The notes beneath the pieces were generated by a model. The model was not told the origin of the DNA. It worked only from the letters and a program-made list of their open reading frames with translations, and did not search any database. A DNA stretch of 64,000 bases, taken from the NCBI GenBank assembly GCA_024180945.1, contig JAKSGN010000041.1, positions 930,001 through 994,000 on the forward strand, written 5' to 3'. This stretch comes from Macrophomina tecta. Its lineage: Eukaryota; Ascomycota; Dothideomycetes; Botryosphaeriales; Botryosphaeriaceae. This document shows positions 1 to 11,696 of this stretch, one piece after another. Every line of letters begins with the position of its first letter. Positions within the stretch are counted from its first letter, which is position 1. The position numbers were made by a program, and so were the translations under genes.

Positions 1-1664
1 CCAAACTCCAATAATAGCAAGCCTATGGGAGTTGAAGCAATCGTCAGGAGGTAAATGTTCGAAGAGTCACCAACACCTACGTCCCGACGACTGTCTCAGC
101 TGCCCATGCCAACTTCCGCCTGCTATTACAAGAAGCCACAGTTCAGGTTCCCGTATTTCGAAGCCCCAGAAGTGCTGGGTGCTCTCGTATCCTGGAATAC
201 GGACCGGTCCATACAACGTGTTATGAAGCAATATTGGCCTAGAATCGATGGACCATGCAGCTCCTGCAGCGTGAGCCCGTCGGTGCTTATGGCGAGCCAT
301 CTGGGCATAGACGTCCAAAGGAATCATCGCCCGAGGTTACGTCCTGACAGATGCTTCGACTTCCGCTGATTTGGTATCTTGGCGCGGCGGGAAGGAGAAG
401 CGAGATGGCCACTACAAAAGGAGCTCCGGTCAATGTGAGAGCTATGATCAGTGGCTGCGCTTGTTCGCTGAGAGCGGAACATGTCCAAATCGACCGGTCT
501 GTGGCGGACTCGATCCTCGGTGCTCTTCATTCCGCCTTTTCCGGGCGGGTCATCCTGAAGTAATTGTGAGATGGCGGCACCATTGGAATGCACCCAAACA
601 ACATCCAGTTAACGGGCGCGCGCATGCGTACGACTTGGCTCTGGACGAATCGCTAGCCAGCACACTCCGGGGATGGCCACCAATGGCGAGGCCTAGGGGG
701 GCCGGCATCTCGATCTGACGGCACAATATTGATTTGCGGGGAGATTAAGTGCAGCGGACGATTGGTCGTGGGCGAAGTGGCTCGTCTATGGAAGGGTCAG
801 TTCCGACGTACCACATGCGTGCCTTAACTGTCAGACGATGGGCATGCCAGGTACGCGACCTGTGTCGCAGGCGTATGGCGGGAGGTTGTCGGCCAGGCAC
901 GCGCAGGGCCAATCCCAAGCATGCGACGCGGCTGTGGAGAACGGGCGCCAGGACGGGCAAGAAGAAGGCGCTGTGCGCGTTGGACCAGGCCCGTTCCACC
1001 GTAGCCATGGGCCAGCGGCACGGCGAGCGAGTGTATATCTAGCGACCGGGGAAGGCGGCGGAGCAAGCGAGCGGGCCCCCCAGGGTTGTGTGTTCTCGAA
1101 CGTGAACTCCGGCGCGGAGCGAGCGATCCTGCCACGGTTGCAACTGGGCGCCATTCATGGCTGGAGACATTGCGAGGCCATAAGGCAGAGACATAATTCC
1201 GCCGCCCCGTCTGCCTCCTGTTGGACTCAACAACTCCTGCGCCCTCGCCCATTGCCGCCGTCCCTCGCAGTGCTGCCCACCTGCCGCCGCTCGGCGACGA
1301 GTTCGAGGCGCATCCCTGCACCGAGCCAGAGCCACCGCTCCGTCTCCGCCCTGAGCTCCAACGGCTCCCGCGCTTCGCCCTCACGGCTGCGCTCCGCCTC
1401 CAAATCTGCGCTGCGCCCTCACCTGATAAAGCCCAGCCGTCGGCCATACGTCGCCGGCTGCCCCTTACATCGCCGTCCGCAACACCTCGCCCCATCTCGA
1501 GCCCCAGCACCTTGAACGAGCGCTCGGCACCGAGATCGCCGCTCTTCGACAGCACACCACTCTTCCCGCATCGTGCGTCCTCGGTATGGCCCCCTCCGCT
1601 GCCATTGCTCATGCACGCATGGACTAACCCCTAAATCCCGCAGCACATCTGGACGGTCGTCACC
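1..1664. other. Left-edge non-coding region
   Basis: No reading frame here has credible composition or a recognisable family. The first ~130 bases hold an imperfect palindrome, listed separately. The stretch from about 1030 to 1660 is GC-rich and pyrimidine-biased on the plus strand and is probably the promoter and 5' UTR of the gene starting at 1665. Confidence 0.5.
11..129. repeat. Imperfect palindrome, copy 1
   Basis: The left arm (11-49) contains AATAGCAAGC, ATGGGAGTTGAAGCA and TCGTCAGGA. The right arm (81-129), read on the opposite strand, contains AATAGCAGGC, CATGGGCAGCTGAGACA and TCGTCGGGA. The arms can fold on each other around a spacer of about 31 bases. The core resembles the arms at 33944-34011 and 35185-35266. 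Possibly a decayed MITE-like element or the hairpin of a small RNA; its nature is inferred. Confidence 0.4.
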
Positions 1665-2927
1665 ATGGAGCCCTGGCAGTCGTGGGGCCTTTTCCTGGCC
1701 CTGAGTGCACTTGCGTACTACTACTACAGCAGCCAGAAGAAGCCTACCGCTCGTCCTGCCCGCAGTCAGTCCGTCACCGAAGAGACCGCTCCCCGCCCCG
1801 CCCGCAAGCGCGAAGAAGCCAGGTCTAAGCGTAAGACCGAGGGCGCCGCCTCTGGCAGCGACGCCACTGCCCGGGTCGACAAGTCCAATGAGCCCAAGAG
1901 CCGCGCCCAGAAAGGTAAGCAGGAGCAGAAGGCTACAGCCAAGGCTCCCGCCTTTGTTGCCCAGCCCGCTGCGGATGATGAGGAGAAGGAAGACAAGGAG
2001 TGGGCCCGTCAGCTGGCCGAGCTCAAGAAGGGCACCAACCTTAACCCGCCGGAGCGCAAGGATGGCGGCCGTAGCAAGACTGTCAAGCAGCGCGCCGCCA
2101 ACGCCGACCGTGCTTTCACCTCTGGCTCCTCCACCAATGGAGCTGACGCCGACGCCGAGTTCTCTGACGCCGTCTCTCCTGCCTTGAACGCCTCTGCAAG
2201 CGGCCGCGACGTTTCCGACATGCTCGAGGCGCCGGCCGCCGGCCCGTCCGTCCTTCGCCTCACCGAGTCCACGAGCCCCGCGCCCCAGAAGAAGCAGCAG
2301 AAGAAGAAGGCGTCTTCGCCCGAGCCCAAAGAGACCAAGAAGCAGCGCCAAAACCGCAAGAAGGCCGAGCAGGCCAAGGCCGAGCGCGAGGAGGCCGAGA
2401 AGGCTCGCAAGGTCCTGCTCGAGAACCAGCGCCGGACTGCCCGTGAGTCTCGTGGCGAGGCGGCCAAGAACGGCCTGGGGGCTCCCACGTCTGCGCCGAG
2501 TGCGTGGGCCCAGAAGAAGGAAGAGACCAAGACCAACGGCAATGGTGCTCTCCTCGACACCTTCGACAACAACTCCAGCAACCTTGCGGCCAGCGGCACT
2601 TCAGCCACCTGGGAGCGGGACCTTCCTTCGGAGGAGGAGCAGCTGCGCCTGGCTATGGAGGATTCGACTTGGAGCACGGTCGAGACTAAGGGAAAGAAGA
2701 GCAAGAAGAAGCCGGCGCAGGCTGAGCCGGAGGCTGAGCCCTACGCTGTAAAGACGCCGGAGGTTCGCTCGCTGCCGCTGACGGAGACGACGAACACGTC
2801 TCGTTCCAACACTATGTCGAGCGACGTCGAGGTGGCCAATAACCTCCAGGCATCGGCTGACATCAGCGACTACATCCAGGGTCAGGTTGGCAGCCACCCG
2901 CAGGACTCGGACTGGGCGGTCGTGTGA
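1665..2927 (+). CDS. Membrane-anchored charged fungal protein, unknown function
   Basis: Intronless frame of 420 residues starting at the ATG in CACCATGG, a good fungal start context. Residues ~5-22 (QSWGLFLALSALAYYYY) form one hydrophobic segment, followed at once by a long Lys/Glu/Ala-rich region. Around residues 200-270 (QKKQQKKK, then ETKKQRQNRKKAEQAKAE) the pattern is that of a highly charged alpha-helix or coiled coil. The C-terminus ends in acidic/aromatic SDWAVV. The layout suggests a signal-anchored protein with a cytosolic helical tail, perhaps at the ER, but I do not recognise a named family. Coding status is well supported by length and codon use, with C or G at most third positions. 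Function is unknown; similarity searches would mostly return low-complexity hits. Confidence 0.75.
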   Translation: MEPWQSWGLFLALSALAYYYYSSQKKPTARPARSQSVTEETAPRPARKREEARSKRKTEGAASGSDATARVDKSNEPKSRAQKGKQEQKATAKAPAFVAQPAADDEEKEDKEWARQLAELKKGTNLNPPERKDGGRSKTVKQRAANADRAFTSGSSTNGADADAEFSDAVSPALNASASGRDVSDMLEAPAAGPSVLRLTESTSPAPQKKQQKKKASSPEPKETKKQRQNRKKAEQAKAEREEAEKARKVLLENQRRTARESRGEAAKNGLGAPTSAPSAWAQKKEETKTNGNGALLDTFDNNSSNLAASGTSATWERDLPSEEEQLRLAMEDSTWSTVETKGKKSKKKPAQAEPEAEPYAVKTPEVRSLPLTETTNTSRSNTMSSDVEVANNLQASADISDYIQGQVGSHPQDSDWAVV

Positions 2928-3991
2928 AGACATCGACTGCTTCAGCATCGCGTTTTTTGATGTCGGCATATCATTGATGTCCTTGGGCGAGTCGACCTTT
3001 CACTCGACTGTTGTTGGGCGGCAGATCGGCCTGCATGGAGCGTAATCGGCGTATATCCCATTGCTTCCGGGGCTTGTGCGAAGGCCTCGCTTTCTTCTCT
3101 CATTGTATTCTGGATTGTTAGGTTTCGCTCGGCGCTGCTGCGGTAGGCTGAGGAGGGCAGGATGGGCGGAGAGAAAGGGCGGCAGGAAGGTGAAAAGCAA
3201 ATTGTGTCTGTTTGATGTACGTATGGCGACGCCGCGGGTTCGAGGCGGCGGGGGTCGGCTGCTCGCCGCTCTCGGGCGGAGCGTCGGCGGTCTGCAGTCA
3301 TTCTAGCTTTCTTTCATGGTGCTTCGCGTGCGCCAGCAAACGCGCAGCAGAGGCGGCGGAGCAGAGAGCAGCAGATGTACATTAGCATTGGGAGCAATTG
3401 AACAGTTTAGAGGGCGTCTCGCAATTGTTGCTACCGTGGCATCCGGCGACACTCTGCAGGCACTAGTTGAGCAAAGCTGCTACAGCGGAGCCGCCGCAGA
3501 GCTCGGAGAAGCCTGAGCACCAGCCACTTGCACCGGGCAGCAGCCGGGCTTGGCGTGCGCGCATCGCCAGTGGCAGCTTTCTAAATATACCGCCTCCCAT
3601 CAGCACGGCGGCCGTGGGCCAACGCGCCGCAGCGTGGGCGACGGGCCTCTGCCGCGGCGCGTTTGCGAACAGCACGAGGCGCTGCGACAGCCGTTCTATT
3701 GTTCTTTGGCCAGGCGCACGAGCGTAACAAAGCATTACACTTACGCCTGCCGTATTCATATAAGACCTAGCCCTAGAGTTCCCTGGCTTTGCCTCTCCCG
3801 AGTCGGCTCGAGCATCTCGTGGCTCGAGACGCAGCAACCGTGTCCTCTCCAGGAACTCTGCCCTCCCCCACCACCACCACCGCCTCCGACTCCGTACAAG
3901 TACCGCCGCCCGCCCAACGTCCTCTCCTTACACCGCGCCGCTCTCTTCCGGTCTCTGCACACAAAAGGACAAAACAACAATCGGAGCGGAA
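2928..3991. other. Intergenic, 3' end of preceding gene and SURF4 promoter
   Basis: No supported gene. The second half is pyrimidine-rich on the plus strand (3860-3990), as is usual just upstream of fungal translation starts. Short frames here are shadows or chance. Confidence 0.5.
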
Positions 3992-5230
3992 ATGTCGGCG
4001 CGAATCACAGGTACATGCTCTCCATCTGTCACTCGCACTCGCGCCCTCGGCTTGCTTGCAATCCCGCCTTCGCGCCCTCGCACAACGCCGTCCTCCCACA
4101 GCTTCGCGGCCCGTTTGCGCTGACTCTCGACAGGTACGGCCGGCTACAGTCTAGGGCCCCAGAGCCCATTCGGAGGTCCTCAGCGTTCCGATGCCACCAA
4201 CGACCCGAGCCCGCTGGATGCCATTCGGGAGCAGACAAGCAAGATCGAGGATTGGCTCGACACTCTGTCGGAACCTATCAAGCCGTAAGCAGGCCCCGTG
4301 CCCTGATGCTGCGGGCACAGCGCAGCAGCAAAGAGGTTACTGACACCACTCGTCCCCAGTCACCTTCCCGCCATCGGCCGTTTCCTGATCGTCGTTACGT
4401 TTCTCGAGGATGCGCTTCGTATTATCACCCAGTGGAGTGACCAGCTCACCTACCTCAAGGACTACAGACACAGTAAGCTAGGCTGTGGTACGCCGACGTG
4501 AGAGCTCCGGCATCGCTAACCCTGGCTTCCGCGCCACACAGTCCCGTCCGGTATCACGCATCTCTTCCTTATTTTTAACGTTATCGCCATGACTGTATGC
4601 TCGATTATGATCATCGGCCGCAAGCACTCGGAATACGCAGTTGGTGGTCTTTTGGGTGTGGTCGTGACGCAGGCGCTGGGCTACGGGCTGATCTTCGACC
4701 TGAACTTCTTCCTGCGCAACCTGTCGGTCATTGGTGGGCTCCTCATGGTTCTGTCGGATTCGTGGGTGCGCAAGAGGTTTGCTCCCGCCGGCCTGCCGCA
4801 GCTCGATGAGAAGGACCGCAAGATGTACTTCCAGCTGGCCGGTCGCGTTCTATTGATCTTCCTCTTCGTTGGCTTCGTCTCTTCCGGCGAGTGGAGCTTC
4901 TGGCGCATTACCGTCAGCATCCTCGGCTTCATTGCCTGCGTCATGGTCGTCGTCGGTTTCAAGGCTAAATTGAGCGCCGTCCTGCTCGTCCTCATCCTGA
5001 GCATCTTCAACATCCTGGTCAACAACTTCTGGACTCTTCACCCTCACCACCCCCACAAGGACTTTGCCAAGTACGATTTCTTCCAGATTCTGTCCATCGT
5101 GTAAGTTCCTCGGTCCCCTCCGTCCTACAGTTCGACAAGATTGCTAATGGCACGTAGCGGTGGTCTCCTCCTGCTCGTCAACATGGGTCCTGGTCAATTC
5201 AGTGTCGACGAGAAGAAGAAGGTTTACTAG
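3992..5230 (+). CDS. erv29: Erv29/SURF4 ER cargo receptor
   Basis: Five exons: 3992-4010, 4134-4284, 4360-4472, 4542-5100 and 5158-5230, giving 304 residues; all four introns are GT-AG and the phases join cleanly. The product matches the Erv29/SURF4 family: the conserved ATRFLEDALRI-like segment appears as VVTFLEDALRII, followed by TQWSDQ. Several hydrophobic segments follow, then a histidine-rich loop FWTLHPHHPHKDFAKYDFFQ. The C-terminus KKKVY is a lysine-rich tail like the dilysine ER-retrieval signals of this family. Known role: a polytopic receptor that loads soluble secretory cargo into COPII vesicles at the ER. Length and order fit the family, so the model is probably complete. The first exon is only 19 bases and is the least certain part. 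Confidence 0.93.
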
Positions 5231-5900
5231 ACGGATTGCGGGGCTCATACCAGGAACATGGGTTTTCGGTGACGTCTTGGGGACAATGCGGCCGCATGAG
5301 ACGTTGGAAACGAGAAGTGGACGGGACACTGGGTGTTGTTCTATTTCCACCGAAAAAAAAAAAAGGCAATGCAAAGAGCAGGTTTCGTGGAAGAAGCGTG
5401 TACATCATCGTCATTGGGAGGAGCAGCACCGTCAAAACGGTGGGCGTTTTCGTAGTTTATTTTTTTTAAAACCTAGGTCGGCAACTGGAAGTATTGCTTG
5501 CACTAACAGCTCAATTGGAGGGATATCTGTAATTGTGCGGAGCTTGAGCTCTTTATGATCTGCCTCGCACCGTGCAGCTCGACGATATAAGCTTAATGAA
5601 ATCAGCGAGCTTCCTCCAGTGTCGTGTTACATAAGTTGTCGAATTGTAATTATTCCAATTTGCCTTATTAATCCTTCGCCGTCGCCGTCGGCCCCCTCCG
5701 GCCGGGGTACATCCCGCCAAGCCCCCGCAACCGCTTCCTATCGTGGAGCGGTGTTGACGAGTCATCAATGTCCCACCTTTCTTCTCCATTTGCCCTGCGT
5801 CCTCTTTGAACACATATATATCTCCTTGCCGTGGACAGCAAGGTAAGTCGCCAATCCAATTCATCTACATAGGGCATTGTGCAACCACGCTCGTATCACC
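5231..5900. other. Intergenic between SURF4 and nucleoside hydrolase
   Basis: Contains A12 and T8 tracts (near 5354 and 5461) downstream of the SURF4 stop, compatible with its 3' UTR. No gene seen. Confidence 0.5.
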
Positions 5901-7994
5901 ATGGCGCCAAAAAACCGCATCATCATCGATACCGACCCAGTGCGTCCTCTCCTCCCCTTTCCATCTGGCGCTCTTGGCCACCATGAGCTCTTTTGGCGCT
6001 TTTTTGTTTTATTTCATTTTTTTTTTTTTTTTTCGAGAAGCTTGTTGACGGCTCATGATCCGGCCAGGGTGTTGATGATATTTTGGCCCTACTCCTCGCT
6101 TTCTCCGCTAAGCCGGAGGAGCTTGAGGTCCTCCTTGTCTCTTTGACTTTTGGAAATATCGATGTGCAGAAGTAAGTGGACGCCTCTCCTCGCACCGTCT
6201 CAATTGCTCGCCCTTTGGGTCTTGCAGCCTTTTCTGAGAGGGTCTGCTCTCATTATAGCGACCAAAGAAGCCGTCCTTCACCGGTGCGAATTTTGGCTCA
6301 TGTTGGCGCAGTTGTTTGAGAAACGCTGTCTCTTTATTTCATTGGATCGACAAGGAGATTTCTTGGAGGAAGGGAAATGGGCTGCCAGAAGGATTTGATG
6401 CGCTGAGGGCGTATCGCCCGCTTGGTGAGTGATTTCTCTCCCGGACGTGGATGCGTCCTGAGGATTTTGCCAGCAATTGAGCATACCAATCAACATAACA
6501 TATGCTGACACATGAAATAGTCGCCGTAGGTGCCGAGGAGCCTCTGGCTGATCAGCTCATGATGGCCGACTATTTCCGTTAGCCTCCTGTGTGTTGTATG
6601 CGTGAACTTTTTGCCTGGCTGACAATAAAAGATGGTATCGACGGTCTCGGCGGCATCCACTCGAGTGTATGTATGCAACAGCCTCGACCAATAATCTCGC
6701 TGACTTGATATCCTTAGCACCCTCACCTCACCCCTGAGGAGACCTGGAAGAGCCTCTTTGCGTCCGCCCTGTCCTCATCCGACGCAGACACAGTTGCCGC
6801 AGCCCGCGAGGCACAACAGCCCAATGCCCTCTTCACGCCCTCGACGCAACGCTCGCACTTGGAGATCCTCCGACTCCTCCGCGAGAACGAGCCGAACACC
6901 ATCTCCATCGTGGCCGTCGGACCCTTGACCAACTGCGCCCTCGCGGCCGCCGAGGATCCCGAAACCTTTCTCCGCGTCAGAGAGGTCATTGTCATGGGCG
7001 GCACCATCGAGAAGACCGGAAATGTACCACCCCTTCTTTCCCTCTCTCCCAAGGCCGCAGCAGCTGAACGACCCCCGCCATTCAATCTGATAAAGGCGCC
7101 TGCCACGCCATTGAGAGCTGCGCTAAACAAGAGGAACCAGGTCACGCCGGTTGCGGAGTTTAATACCTATGCCGACAGTGTCGCAGCTGCGCGCGTATAC
7201 GCGCTCACGAGCGCTCTGCCGGAGAGCACGCTGCCGCCGACGCCGCCCGCGCCCGCGGGCGAGGAGAAGAAGCACCTGGGCCCGTATCCGAAGAACCTGA
7301 GTAAGAAGCTGAAGGTCGTGCTGTTCCCGCTGGGTACGTACATCCAACCGATCCCAGCGCCAACCCCCCGTATTTCCTGACTTCGAAAGTCTTTATTCTA
7401 TCCTTTGTTTTCTCTCTGTTTCCCCAGTGTTACCCTCCATGTCATCAACCTTTCCCCCTCAATTAACGGAACTCCGCACCAGACATCACGAGCCAACACG
7501 AACTCACCCGCGGCCAATTCGACCGCGCAATCGCCGCCCGACTCGCCGCCGGCTCTCCGCTCGCTACCTGGACCAATGCCTTCGTCTCCAGCACCTTCCG
7601 CAAGATCGAGTCGCTGTCGTCGTCCGCTGCCGACGCCGTCCACGATACCGTCGCGCTGGAGCTACACGACCCGCTGTGCGTCTGGTACGCCCTCCAGCCG
7701 GAGTCGCCACTGTGGACTTGGGCGCCGGGACGTGCGGATCGAAAATGGCTGGTTGGCGAGGGGAATGGGTATGAGGATATTAGGGTGGAAACGAGCGGGC
7801 AGTGGACGAGGGGCATGTGCGTCGTTGATCGGAGAGAGAGGAGATTGAGAGATGATGATGGTGAGGGGGGTGAGGTGCCGGGAGATACGGGGAATTGGTT
7901 AAGTCGGGAGGCAGGGAACAGGATCAGGAGGTGTGTGGGGACGCCTGGAGGGGAGAGGTTCGCGACAGAGTTATTGGAGAGGATTTTTGGGTAG
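5901..7994 (+). CDS. Inosine-uridine-preferring nucleoside hydrolase
   Basis: Eight exons: 5901-5939, 6068-6171, 6312-6424, 6521-6577, 6632-6666, 6718-7023, 7141-7333 and 7483-7994, giving 452 residues. All phases are consistent. The N-terminus joins to IIIDTDPGVDD, the calcium- and ribose-binding Asp cluster that defines the family. Further family blocks are QNCLRNAVSLFHWI, YFHGIDGLGGIHSS, IVAVGPLTNCALA, VIVMGG and TPVAEFNTYAD. Known reaction: hydrolysis of the N-glycosidic bond of purine or pyrimidine ribonucleosides for salvage. The intron at 7024-7140 is a multiple of three without a stop; it is removed because the family reads GNVTPVAEFN across it. The C-terminal half is longer and less conserved than bacterial members, as in other fungal versions. 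No secretion signal is seen. Confidence 0.9.
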
Positions 7995-8594
7995 TGGAAA
8001 ATGAGAGGCTTTGGGCTGGTGGGTGAGTAGTGGACATGAAAAAGGGCGGGTAGAAACTGGCTTGGTGGAGTGATATTCCAATTCGATAGTTTAGATGTGG
8101 TTGTAAATCTATCATTTGCACATGTGGACCGAGTAGCGTCTACTTTGTTTAGGATATTCGATGTGGTGTCACTCAAAGCGAATTCTTACGGTAAGTGACT
8201 ATCCTCCGTTAAGAGCTTGCATCTCACTTGCTTTAGCACATCCTGTCCACTCTAATGTTCTCCATCTGCTACTTTTCAATCTATCTCCCATTTTGTTAAT
8301 TGAAAGATCTCGAGGGCCGGATCAGAAAACTGATTCTCCAGATGTGACTGTTTCAGTCTCCTTTTCACAGGACAAATGGGATGTTCGACTTGGCTTTACA
8401 AGCACCCTAAATGATGGAGTCTATTTTAATAGCTAGACACATCCTGGCTTATACAGTCCAGAAGGAAGGCGAATGAGACGTTGTTGGAAGACCTTAGCGG
8501 TAAGACCGTGCCCCTGTTTCCACACCGCCCCGCAAATTACCTGAGTCACCGGCCGACCTGATTCACACGACTCTACCCTACAGATCTTCAGACC

Positions 8595-8624
8595 TAAGGC
8601 GTCCGCTGCCAGGCGAACGCCTTA
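8595..8624. repeat. 12-bp inverted repeat, tRNA-flavoured
   Basis: The arms TAAGGCGTCCGC and GCGAACGCCTTA pair over 12 positions with one G-T wobble around a 6-base loop. The reverse strand resembles parts of a tRNA (an A-box-like TGGCTAAGGCG, then CTGAAGATCTG further on), but no B-box or acceptor stem closes, so it is not called a tRNA. Perhaps a tRNA-derived fossil. Confidence 0.35.
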
Positions 8625-8918
8625 GCCACGGACCACTGAAGCTTGGCACATCCCGCTGGTCGCCGCCCTTCACCAAGCTTGGCATGCGGAAATGATACAC
8701 CTTTTCCGGCGCTCCGCACTCCCAGGCATCCAAGCTCATACAGCCTCAAGACTTCACCCATCTTGGTAGCGTGGCACGCCGTACGCTCTTACGAGCAAGC
8801 TCATACCGAAGAGGAAACCGAACGAGGCTTGGCTCACTCCACTCCACTCGCGAGCAAGCAGATTAAGCGATATGGAGACCTCCACTGGACGTCGATCATG
8901 GCTTGGTAAAGAGACGGC

Positions 8919-8926
8919 TATAAATA
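8919..8926 (+). promoter_or_regulatory. TATA box of the M43 protease gene
   Basis: TATAAATA lies 80 bases before the ATG at 9006, a normal spacing for a fungal TATA element. Role inferred from position. Confidence 0.5.
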
Positions 8927-9005
8927 TGAAGACCTTGAACGTCCCTCCTGCGACCAGTCCACTCATTTTGCATCCATCTTGTCCACGGCTTCCGGTAGCA
9001 CAGTT

Positions 9006-10103
9006 ATGAAGTTCGAGATCTCTCTCCTGGCGGCAGCCACAATGGCCGCCACCGCCGCCGCCCGTGGCCACTGCGGCGCCCCTGAGCCATCCGACCTTCT
9101 CCACCGGATCTCGCGCGAGATGGGCCTCAAGCGCCTGAACCTCGGCCTCTCCGCCCGACAGGCCGGGAGCATCGAGGTTGGGACCGTGTTTCATGTAGTT
9201 GCGGCAAGCGAGGAGCTGGCGGACGGGTATATCACCGTGAGTCGGTTTAGGAGATGATGATGATTCACGAAGTCCTGAGGCTTACGGATTTCGGCAGGAT
9301 GAGATGCTCGCGCAGCAGCTGGACGTCCTTAACGCGCACTATGCTCCGCATTCGATCTCGTTTAAGCACGTCAATACGACGCGCACGGTCAACGCGGCGT
9401 GGGCGGATGATGGGGATGAGCTGGCCATGAAGCGCGCGCTGCGCCAGGGGGGCTATGGGACGCTGAATATCTATTTCCAGCGCGTACGTGCACCTTGCCG
9501 CTTCCCACTTCAGAGAGCAGCGCTTCTCTGGAGGAAAAAGAGGGGTCCGGATTGATAAGTGAATGGGGGGAAGAGAAGTAGAAAACGTACTGATCGGCGG
9601 TATGAGCCATTCGAACAGTACCTCGTCGACGACAACCTTGGCTACGCCTACTACCCAGACAACGTGCAGTGGGGTTCCGATAACTTCTACCTTGACGGCG
9701 CCGCCGTGCTCGCGCAGACGGTCCCGGGCGGCAGCCAGGCGCCCTTCAACCTCGGTGCCACAGTGACGCATGAGGCCGGCCATTGGCTCGGATTACTGCA
9801 CACGTTCGAGAAGGGCTGCGGCGCGGGCGGCGACGAGGTCGACGACACGCCTGCCCAGGACGGGTACGTCGATGGCTGTGCGATTGAGCGGGACTCTTGC
9901 CCCGACCAGCCCGGCGCGGATCCGATTACTAATTTTATGAATTATGCGGATGAGTGAGTGTGATCAGTTCCTTAGTTTGTTCTCTCGGGTCTTGAAGTTT
10001 GGGCTGACTTTGGGGAAATAGTTCCTGCTACACGGAGTTCACGCCTGGTCAGGAGGCTCGTATGCATGATATGTGGGCGCAGTTCCGCGCACCGGCGGCT
10101 TGA
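9006..10103 (+). CDS. Secreted M43 (pappalysin-type) metalloprotease
   Basis: Four exons: 9006-9236, 9298-9483, 9619-9953 and 10022-10103, giving 277 residues. The N-terminus MKFEISLLAAATMAATAAA is a typical signal peptide, so the enzyme is probably secreted. The zinc site is HEAGHWLGLLH (HExxHxxGxxH), followed by a Cys-containing segment and the Met-turn region NFMNYADDSC, the signature of fungal extracellular M43B metalloproteases (MEP1-like). The Asp after the Met-turn is rebuilt across the last intron (GA + T). Typical fungal members have about 280 residues, so the model looks complete. The catalytic residues are intact. Secreted M43 proteases are commonly used by fungi for external protein digestion; the substrate here is unknown. 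Confidence 0.9.
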
Positions 10104-11108
10104 TGGTTTCCTGGGGGTTTCGGTTGAAAATAATGGATACCGTCCAGAAGTTTTGAGATGTTAATAACATAGATATCAAAAACTTGATTATGTAGACAAA
10201 TATCACTAGGATTAAGTCAGACCTATCAGTTCGTGATGCACAATCATGAAGCCACTGCGAGATTCATAGTTCTAAAAGTGTCTACCAGAGATCTTCCGGA
10301 CACTTTTGTTCTCTTGCTGAGGCAATTCTTCACCTTGCGAATGAATAGGATTCTCGCTCTCTTTTCTCCAACTGCTAGCTCTTCAAACTGCGCCCTTCAT
10401 TCTACCGCATAAGAAACTTATTAGCAGGTCAGTCGCTTGCATTTATACAGGTATTGTGTCACGACAAGGCTTTGCAAGGATAATATTATCCGTAGAAAGT
10501 TTCAATATGACGTTTCAGACCCGCAGATCAGCGAGCAAGATGCACCATGTCAGCTACAGAATGTCAGCTAAAGAAAGACCGTCTTGACCTATCATGGAAC
10601 AAACAGGGTCATTGACAGAACAGCCAAAGAGAATGTTAAAGTTCCATGCGGATGATCCGGAAAAAAAACTTACTGGATAGAAAAATGGATGCTGCTGAGG
10701 ATGGGCCTGAGACAAGGTTGCCATCCTACTGGACCAGAGAATCTGCGCGATAATTCACTCATAAACCATAATTCGTGGGGACAGACTTCCATGAAAGAAA
10801 GATTATTTGTGCTAGAAGCACCTGGGCGCACCAAACGCTCTCAGTTGTTTGCTGCCTGTCTTCTTTTGTTGTCTAGCATACTTATTGACGCCCCCACGAT
10901 CACAGACGCTCATCCCACTTCACCTCACCTATGAACTCTGAACACTTCTGAAATTTCAAGATCATAGCCTTTTGCAAAGCACCGTTCTTCACCAGAGAGC
11001 ACCTCCGTTCCCCAGAGTTCCTATCTCTCTCTCTTCTAAAAAAAAATAAAAAAAATTGCTACACCACATCTTCCTACATACGGCTATCTAAAAGTCCTCC
11101 GCCAGACC
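10104..11108. other. Intergenic, AT-richer
   Basis: About 1 kb without a supported gene; noticeably more AT-rich than neighbouring intergenic DNA. An 81-codon frame at 10689-10934 has no recognisable content. A pyrimidine and A-rich leader (11020-11100) precedes the next ATG. Confidence 0.5.
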
Positions 11109-11696
11109 ATGCCTTCTGACAAGCAAAACGCCGAGTTCATGTACGCCATGCTCAAGCAGGTCGACCTCAAGTACATTGACTGGAAGCGCATTGCGGCCGA
11201 GAACAACATCACCAATGGCCACGCCGCCCGCATGCGCTTCTCGCGTTACCGCACCGCCATGGAGGGCGCGAGGCCCGCTCCGCGCGGCGAGGCGTCTTCT
11301 TCGTGTTCTCCTTCTACTTCTTCCAAGGCGCGGTGCAGAAAGAGCGGTGCGGGCAAGAAGAGGAAGAGGGCAGCGAATCGGGACGGCAAGAACTTTGAGG
11401 GCGAAAAAGACGACGACGACGACGAGTGGACGGCGCGGAAGAAGGACGGGGGTGATGCGGGGACGCTAGTGAGTAGGCCGAGGAGGAGGGTCAAGATGGG
11501 GGAGGAGGAAGACCAGGTGAAGAGAGAGAAAATGATGGGGAGTGGAGTAGATGAGGATGATGTGCCGATCAGACTGCGCCGTGTGAAGCAGGAAGATAAG
11601 ACAGAGGTCAAGGAGGAGAAACAGGGGGAGCGAGTGAAAGAGGAAAGGAGAGCGAGTGTAGCGCTTGGCGGAATTCCTCTTGTGCGGTTGCAATAG
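11109..11696 (+). CDS. Fungal Myb-like DNA-binding domain protein
   Basis: Intronless, 195 residues. Residues ~6-55 (AEFMYAMLKQVDLKYIDWK, then ENNITNGHAARMRFSRYR) match the Myb/SANT-like domain common in small fungal nuclear proteins, where the core reads 'NGHAARMRFSR'. The rest is a low-complexity basic and acidic tail with KKRKR, DDDDDE and repeated VKxEEK segments (some look like SUMO-type VKxE motifs), consistent with a disordered nuclear tail. Likely a chromatin or DNA-binding regulator; targets are unknown. The start is the first ATG and is preceded by an A-rich leader. The domain call rests on the N-terminal 55 residues only. Confidence 0.8.
   Translation: MPSDKQNAEFMYAMLKQVDLKYIDWKRIAAENNITNGHAARMRFSRYRTAMEGARPAPRGEASSSCSPSTSSKARCRKSGAGKKRKRAANRDGKNFEGEKDDDDDEWTARKKDGGDAGTLVSRPRRRVKMGEEEDQVKREKMMGSGVDEDDVPIRLRRVKQEDKTEVKEEKQGERVKEERRASVALGGIPLVRLQ

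Larger units (their letters stand above)
7995..9005. other. Intergenic upstream of the M43 protease
   Basis: No gene seen. It holds a perfect-looking hairpin at 8595-8624 and a TATA element at 8919-8926, listed separately. Confidence 0.5.

Noticed and set aside
824..1612. 262-codon minus frame near the left edge
   Set aside because: Gly/Arg/Ser-rich and overlapped by similar frames on the other strand; no family features.
3235..3250. B-box-like GGTTCGAGGC
   Set aside because: No A-box at the right distance and no acceptor stem.
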